Made by a program: the position numbers and the translations under genes. The notes below the pieces were generated by a model, which worked only from the letters and a program-made list of their open reading frames with translations, searched no databases and was not told where the DNA came from. A stretch of DNA of 10,314 nt from Planctomycetaceae bacterium (GTDB taxonomy: Bacteria > Planctomycetota > Planctomycetia > Pirellulales > Pirellulaceae), in assembly GCA_002862265.1 (NCBI GenBank), contig PKCQ01000642.1, positions 1 to 10,314 on the forward strand, in the 5' to 3' direction. Below, piece by piece: positions 7,024-10,314 of the stretch (positions within the stretch are counted from its first letter, which is position 1; each line of letters opens with the position of its first letter).

Positions 7024-7796
7024 ATCGCCGCTACCATCATGCAAACTAGCGGATTCAAAACACTCGCGTCTTGCCCAAAGAACGGACAGTCAGATCTGCA
7101 ATCCCGTGATCCAGCAAAGACCGACCTATCCTTGACGAAACGGCGACCAACGCCAAGCGGATTTGATATTCGACCACAACCTGCTTCGCATTCCGTTCCA
7201 ATGACATCGTGATCTGATTGCCGAATTTAATGCTCTAATTTACGTATTTTAAAAAATCGGATTCACTCTCAAACTCTCGGTGTCCGTCGACTGCGATGAT
7301 GGCACGTCTCCTTGACTTCGGCACGATCGGCCCCGCCGAGAGCCACCCATGTTCGAACGGAATGGACGGTCAACTGCTGTGGCGGTTCCACCGAACTGCC
7401 TTTGGTAAGTTTCAGCCCGCCCAGAATGAGCCACGCAAAATCCGGTGTCTAGGGTGATTCTCCTTCTGCATCGTCCCAGCATGGCTGCTTAGAAACTAGG
7501 CGGGTGCGCGCTGGCTAGGCGTTCTAGGAGCAGCATGAAGGGTGCGGCGAAAAAAAATGTTGCCTTTCTGACCAACAAAATATTAGCCGAGTCGCAATTT
7601 CCAAGCTGTGCGGGGCTTATTGTATGACGCGGTTGGCACGATGCATGCATTGCCGAATCTGCATCGCAACTGCAGGATTGTTTTCGGTTTATTGGCCCGG
7701 GCAGAGCAGTGCGACAGCAAATGGTGGATCGGTGGCGTGAACCGGTGCACATCTTATCGGTGTTTCTGCTGTTGTTTTCGAAAGGCGGATTGTTAG
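7024..7796. other. Long gap upstream of amt
   Basis: 773 bases without a gene I can support. Open frames here (6997-7212 plus, 7249-7482 and 7489-7752 minus) lack ribosome binding sites and recognisable protein character; the first starts inside the porin terminator. Seen: an A+T-rich patch near 7225-7260, three CTAGG copies between 7496 and 7528 (two extended to CTAGGCG), an A-run at about 7550-7557, and the sigma-54-like site at 7634-7648. The last 135 bases are probably the amt leader. Confidence 0.5.
7634..7648 (+). promoter_or_regulatory. Sigma-54-type promoter candidate for amt
   Basis: TGGCACGATGCATGC matches the -24/-12 consensus TGGCACG-N4-TTGC at every defined base but one, with the invariant GG and GC correctly spaced. 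Transcription would start near 7660, giving a leader of about 137 bases before the amt ATG. Known: ammonium channel genes are commonly transcribed by RpoN with NtrC under nitrogen limitation. I could not find a clear NtrC-type dyad upstream, so the activator is open. Confidence 0.6.
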
Positions 7797-9239
7797 ATGA
7801 ATTCAGTGTTTATGTGGCGCCCAGTGCGCTTGACGGTACTCCTTGTGGGGTTGTTGGGGTTGTGTCTTTCACTTGGGTCTGTGGCAGCTGCCCAGGACGA
7901 GTCTGGCGACTCGACTGCGGAAGTTGCTGCTGACCCAGGTGAGGGCACTGAAGAAGCAGCCGTAGAGGAAGAGGTCTCTGAGGATGAAGATCTAGGCGTT
8001 GGTTATGCCCTCGACAATGCATTCTTATTCATCGCTGCGGTGATGGTGTTCTTCATGCAGGCTGGTTTCGCGATGGTCGAATCGGGCTTCAATGCTCAAA
8101 AGAATGCCGTCAATGTCCTATTTAAGAATGCGATGGATATTTGTGTCGGCATTCTTCTGTTCTTTTTGATCGGGTTCGGTCTGATGTATCCCAGTTCTTA
8201 TACCGGCGCAGAGCCATCGCCATATTTTGGGTTCGGCGGAGTCGGACTCGACGGATACGAAGCTGCGTCTGATCGAACCTTTGCACCGACCGTAGATTGG
8301 CTTTTCCAAGCCGTTTTCGCTGCCACCGCAGCGACAATCGTTTCCGGAGCAGTTGCTGGCCGTATGAAGGTTGCGGGGTATCTCATATATTCTGCAGTTT
8401 TGACTGGTTTGATTTACCCAATCAGTGGTTACTGGAAGTGGGGTGGTGGATGGCTCAACGAAATGGGCTTCCAAGATTTCGCTGGTTCTGCAGTGGTTCA
8501 CGGTGTCGGTGGATTCGCCGGTCTTGCCGGTGCATTGATTCTTGGACCTCGAATCGGTCGATTTGTGAATGGCAAGAGTATGCCAATGCCTGGTCACAGC
8601 CTGCCAATTGCTGCTCTTGGTGTCTTCATCCTGTGGTTCGGTTGGTACGGTTTTAACCCAGGTAGCCAATTGGCCTTCCAAGGCACAGGCGATATCGACG
8701 CTACGATGCATATCGCTGTTACTACCTCTTTGTCGGCTGCCATGGGTGGACTTGTGGCGACTTTTCTTAGTTGGGCAATGTTCAGCAAGCCAGACTTGTC
8801 GATGGGGTTGAATGGTATCCTTGGTGGTCTTGTCGGTATTACGGCTTGTTGTGACTGCATGGATCACTGGATGGCTCTTGTTGTTGGTGCTGTCTCAGGT
8901 GCTTTGATCATTGGCGGTGTAATGCTGCTCGATAAACTGCAGATTGACGATCCCGTTGGTGCTTTTACTGTTCACGGATTATGCGGTGTTTGGGGCTGCA
9001 TGGCGATCGGCATCTTGCCCAACACACATCTTGCTGGTGGTTCGACCTCATTCATGACTCAACTGATCGGGACAGTGACCATCTGCGGTTGGGCATTTGT
9101 AACGATGCTTGGATTGTTCGCGGCTCTCAAAGTTGCTGGCATCTTGCGAGTGAGTCCAGAAGAAGAACAAACCGGCTTGGATATCTCTGAGCACGGAATG
9201 CACGCTTATCCAGCTGACTCGTTGCCAAACGCTAGCTAG
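7797..9239 (+). CDS. amt: Ammonium transporter, Amt family
   Basis: Inner membrane ammonium channel of 480 residues, expected to work as a trimer. Seen: a signal peptide (1-32, core LTVLLVGLLGLCLSLG, cut near A-A-A-Q), then an acidic periplasmic stretch (34-65) rich in Glu and Asp. Eleven membrane segments follow from about 72. Family motifs include FFMQAGFAMVESGF (85-98), the pore twin histidines H235 (VVHGVGG) and H393 (TVHGLCGVWG), GALILGPRIGRF (245-256), FGWYGFNPGSQL (281-292) and the cytosolic tail GLDISEHGMHAYP (460-472). The tail is the part that docks P-II, whose gene lies 410 bases downstream. Start: the ATG gives a proper signal peptide; AAAGG lies upstream with a long spacing. Odd: C351-C-D-C354-M-D-H replaces the usual small residues after GLVGITA. 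A sigma-54-like promoter precedes it and hairpins follow it. Methylammonium/ammonium uptake under nitrogen limitation is the expected role. Confidence 0.96.
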   Translation: MNSVFMWRPVRLTVLLVGLLGLCLSLGSVAAAQDESGDSTAEVAADPGEGTEEAAVEEEVSEDEDLGVGYALDNAFLFIAAVMVFFMQAGFAMVESGFNAQKNAVNVLFKNAMDICVGILLFFLIGFGLMYPSSYTGAEPSPYFGFGGVGLDGYEAASDRTFAPTVDWLFQAVFAATAATIVSGAVAGRMKVAGYLIYSAVLTGLIYPISGYWKWGGGWLNEMGFQDFAGSAVVHGVGGFAGLAGALILGPRIGRFVNGKSMPMPGHSLPIAALGVFILWFGWYGFNPGSQLAFQGTGDIDATMHIAVTTSLSAAMGGLVATFLSWAMFSKPDLSMGLNGILGGLVGITACCDCMDHWMALVVGAVSGALIIGGVMLLDKLQIDDPVGAFTVHGLCGVWGCMAIGILPNTHLAGGSTSFMTQLIGTVTICGWAFVTMLGLFAALKVAGILRVSPEEEQTGLDISEHGMHAYPADSLPNAS

Positions 9240-9292
9240 TCGCTCGCAGCCAGAGTCACTCGGTCCGCGTTTAAAGAACCCTACCCGAGTTG

Positions 9293-9329
9293 CCTGAGGT
9301 ATCCGACTTCGGTACCTCAGGTGACTTTT
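9293..9329 (+). terminator. Terminator hairpin after amt
   Basis: CCTGAGGTA (9293-9301) pairs exactly with TACCTCAGG (9313-9321). Inside, CCG (9303-9305) pairs with CGG (9310-9312) around a four-base loop, leaving one unpaired T. Four T residues follow at 9326-9329 after a four-base gap. The stem is strong; the T-run is short and offset, so termination may be partial. Confidence 0.6.
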
Positions 9330-9410
9330 CAGAAACAGCTTCGCCAGGCGTAATTTCTCTTTAGGCGAAAAACTACAAACTGGCTTCGGCTCAGCCTGGG
9401 CCTGAAGGTG

Positions 9411-9473
9411 CCCCGCTATGGCTCGCGACGAGTGTCCGCCTCACGCGTCCGGGCCGGGGTATTTTCTTTTTTT
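9411..9473 (+). terminator. Structured G+C-rich element with T-run, possible second terminator
   Basis: CCCCG (9411-9415) can pair with CGGGG (9455-9459). Within it, CGCG (9424-9427) and GAG (9430-9432) can pair with CTC (9440-9442) and CGCG (9444-9447). A T-rich run (9460-9473, two C/A interruptions) follows at once. It could be a back-up terminator for amt or an attenuator in the leader of the P-II gene. The outer stem is short, so confidence is limited. Confidence 0.4.
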
Positions 9474-9551
9474 GAGCAACTCGCTTGTCCAGCCATCTCC
9501 TCTGATGGTCTAGTCGACAGCGGCGTTTTTGCTCGTTACATTGCCACACCT

Positions 9552-9615
9552 ACCAATTTGTCAGACAGCGATTCTCGGGATGGTGATCTGCAAATTGGTC
9601 GAATCCAAATTGGAT
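9552..9615. repeat. CAAATTGG repeat cluster upstream of the P-II gene
   Basis: ACCAATTTG (9552-9560) is the exact reverse complement of CAAATTGGT (9591-9599). A third copy lies in the dyad ATCCAA-A-TTGGAT (9603-9615). The two direct copies of CAAATTGG start 15 bases apart (9591 and 9606). The cluster ends 34 bases before the GTG. It could be an operator array or an RNA hairpin with a 30-base loop. Confidence 0.5.
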
Positions 9616-9635
9616 CAGAGAGCTCTTCGGAGCAA

Positions 9636-9640
9636 GAAGG
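9636..9640 (+). promoter_or_regulatory. Ribosome binding site of the P-II gene
   Basis: GAAGG ends nine bases before the GTG at 9650. It decides for the GTG start, which gives the usual P-II N-terminus (M-K-L-I-x-A-I). Confidence 0.6.
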
Positions 9641-9649
9641 CAAAAGATA

Positions 9650-9997
9650 GTGAAACTCATCATCGCGATTGTGCAGCCCAGTCGACTCGAGGCAGTAAAA
9701 CAGGCTCTGACTGAGGTCGAAGTGTTCCGACTAACCGTGGTCGATTGCCAAGGTTTTGGTCGGCAGAAGGGCCAGCTCGCGTCTTCGCGAGCACCTGACA
9801 CCGGAGTCAATCTGTTACGCAAGATCCAATTGCAAATCGCTGTCAACGACGACTTCGTCGAGCCTACTACCGCAGCGGTTCTTTCCGCTGCTAAATCCGG
9901 AGACAAAGGGCAGATCGGCGACGGTAAGGTCTTTGTCTTGCCCATGGACGATTGCATTCGAATCAGAACCGGCGAACGTGGCCCAGAGGCGATCTAA
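9650..9997 (+). CDS. glnB: P-II family nitrogen regulator with altered T-loop
   Basis: Small trimeric signal protein (115 residues; typical members have about 112) that binds ATP/ADP and 2-oxoglutarate and controls targets such as Amt. Seen: N-terminal strand MKLIIAIVQP, the conserved G35-F-G-R-Q-K-G41 leading into the T-loop, IGDGKVFV (89-96) and the C-terminal signature IRIRTGERG (103-111). Odd points: where standard proteins have Y46-R-G-A-E-Y51, this one reads S46-R-A-P-D-T51, so the usual uridylylation Tyr is missing. Three extra residues (D85-K-G87) sit in the B-loop before IGDGK. Q39 and K40 are kept. Starts with GTG, supported by GAAGG upstream and by the family N-terminus. Linkage to amt suggests a GlnK-like job of gating the channel, but without Tyr modification; the symbol is given for the family only. 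The overall fold looks intact, so I treat it as a working but divergent gene. Confidence 0.92.
   Translation: MKLIIAIVQPSRLEAVKQALTEVEVFRLTVVDCQGFGRQKGQLASSRAPDTGVNLLRKIQLQIAVNDDFVEPTTAAVLSAAKSGDKGQIGDGKVFVLPMDDCIRIRTGERGPEAI
9775..9792 (+). repeat. 7-bp hairpin inside the P-II T-loop codons
   Basis: GCTCGCG (9775-9781), loop TCTT, CGCGAGC (9786-9792): a perfect stem in the stretch that encodes residues 42-48 of the P-II protein, the part that departs from the family. It may be chance codon choice or a mark of how the segment arose. Confidence 0.4.
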
Positions 9998-10264
9998 AGC
10001 AGTTCAGCCGAACCTTTATCTGCACGGAAACCGTCGAGACCTTTGGTTCTCGAATGCCTATGGTCTGCTCTGGTCTGGGACATGCAAATAGGTTGCAGCA
10101 CGAGTGTGTTAAGAAGATTTCTACAGGTCCTGTCTGTCTTATTGACCTGAGATTCTTCAGCCGTGGGGAAACGTATTAAATCTTGCGCCCAAAATTTGAA
10201 AGGTGTTCCTTGAACTGTTAGGAAATATTTTGCGAACTAAGCCTAGCACCACAAAGAACCACCA
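9998..10264. other. Gap after the P-II gene
   Basis: 267 bases with no supported gene. Seen: a short hairpin CGAGA/TCTCG (10035-10039, 10048-10052) and an inverted pair CAGGTC/GACCTG (10124-10129, 10144-10149); neither has a T-run, so no clear terminator. An A+T-rich stretch at about 10185-10240 may hold a promoter for a gene beginning at the right edge. Confidence 0.4.
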
Positions 10265-10314
10265 ATGTTTAGCAGAGGAATTGACGAAGACCAGCGTGAT
10301 CAAGATCGACGAGA
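10265..10314 (+). CDS. Possible start of a hypothetical protein, cut by the window edge
   Basis: ATG at 10265 opens a frame that stays open to the last base (16 codons, beginning MFSRGIDEDQRDQ). The residues are hydrophilic and charged. There is no clear ribosome binding site (only an AAAG about 10 bases upstream), and the stretch is too short to judge family or even coding status. Its position after an A+T-rich gap fits a gene start. Product unknown. Confidence 0.25.
   Translation, partial: MFSRGIDEDQRDQDRR

Larger units (their letters stand above)
9240..9649. other. Gap between amt and the P-II gene
   Basis: 410 bases without a supported gene; the open frame at 9408-9650 has no protein character I recognise. 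It holds a terminator hairpin (9293-9329), an inverted pair TTCGCC/GGCGAA (9340-9345, 9364-9369), a structured G+C-rich element with a T-run (9411-9473) and a CAAATTGG repeat cluster (9552-9615). The layout suggests that the P-II gene has its own promoter or is reached only by read-through. Confidence 0.5.

Noticed and set aside
6997..7212. 71-codon plus-strand open frame after the porin gene
   Set aside because: Its start lies within the porin terminator stem, there is no ribosome binding site, and the residues look random.
8118..8867. 249-codon minus-strand open frame
   Set aside because: It is antisense to the well-supported amt gene and its translation has no recognisable domain.
9381..9395. 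TGGCTTCGGCTCAGC as a sigma-54 promoter for the P-II gene
   Set aside because: GG and GC are correctly spaced, but the CACG and TTGC parts do not match, and the T-rich structured element lies between it and the gene.
1..10314. CRISPR array, retron, toxin-antitoxin pair, prophage or insertion sequence
   Set aside because: No regularly spaced repeats, reverse transcriptase, integrase, transposase or paired small toxin-type genes are visible; the coding content is metabolic and housekeeping.

Overview
The window looks like chromosomal DNA of a planctomycete, probably related to the Pirellulaceae (inference). The support is a Tat-exported Gfo/Idh/MocA oxidoreductase beside a secreted arylsulfatase, a cysteine-rich beta-barrel porin of the OmpL/BBP2 type, weak or absent Shine-Dalgarno sites on several genes, and wide gaps between them. 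I see no insertion sequence, CRISPR array, tRNA or rRNA.

Left part (1-3302, minus strand): a sulfatase gene (3302 to 1665) lies upstream of a Gfo/Idh/MocA oxidoreductase gene (1479 to 142). A hairpin with a T-run (49-84) ends this unit, and a 22-bp perfect palindrome sits just before it. Both products are exported and fit breakdown of sulfated polysaccharide.

Middle part (3351-6961, plus strand): a broken gene for the C-terminal half of an ABC-F ATPase has an in-frame TGA at 3564-3566 and no N-terminal ATPase domain. It overlaps the start of ftsY (signal recognition particle receptor) by one base (TAATG). After a 366-base gap comes the porin-like gene, closed by the best intrinsic terminator of the window (about 6985-7023).

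Right part (7024-10314, plus strand): a 773-base gap carries a sigma-54-type promoter candidate (7634-7648) ahead of an Amt ammonium channel gene. A hairpin (9293-9329) and a second structured T-rich element (9411-9473) follow it, then a cluster of CAAATTGG repeats, then a P-II signal protein gene with a GTG start. Amt and P-II form the usual ammonium uptake and control pair. This P-II is atypical: Tyr51 is replaced by Thr in a rewritten T-loop, and the nucleotide-binding B-loop has a three-residue insertion. A possible gene start runs off the right edge.

Most of the window is ordinary housekeeping and catabolic content. The points most worth following up are the odd P-II and its upstream repeats, the sigma-54-like site before amt, the decayed ABC-F gene coupled to ftsY, and the eight-cysteine segment of the porin.
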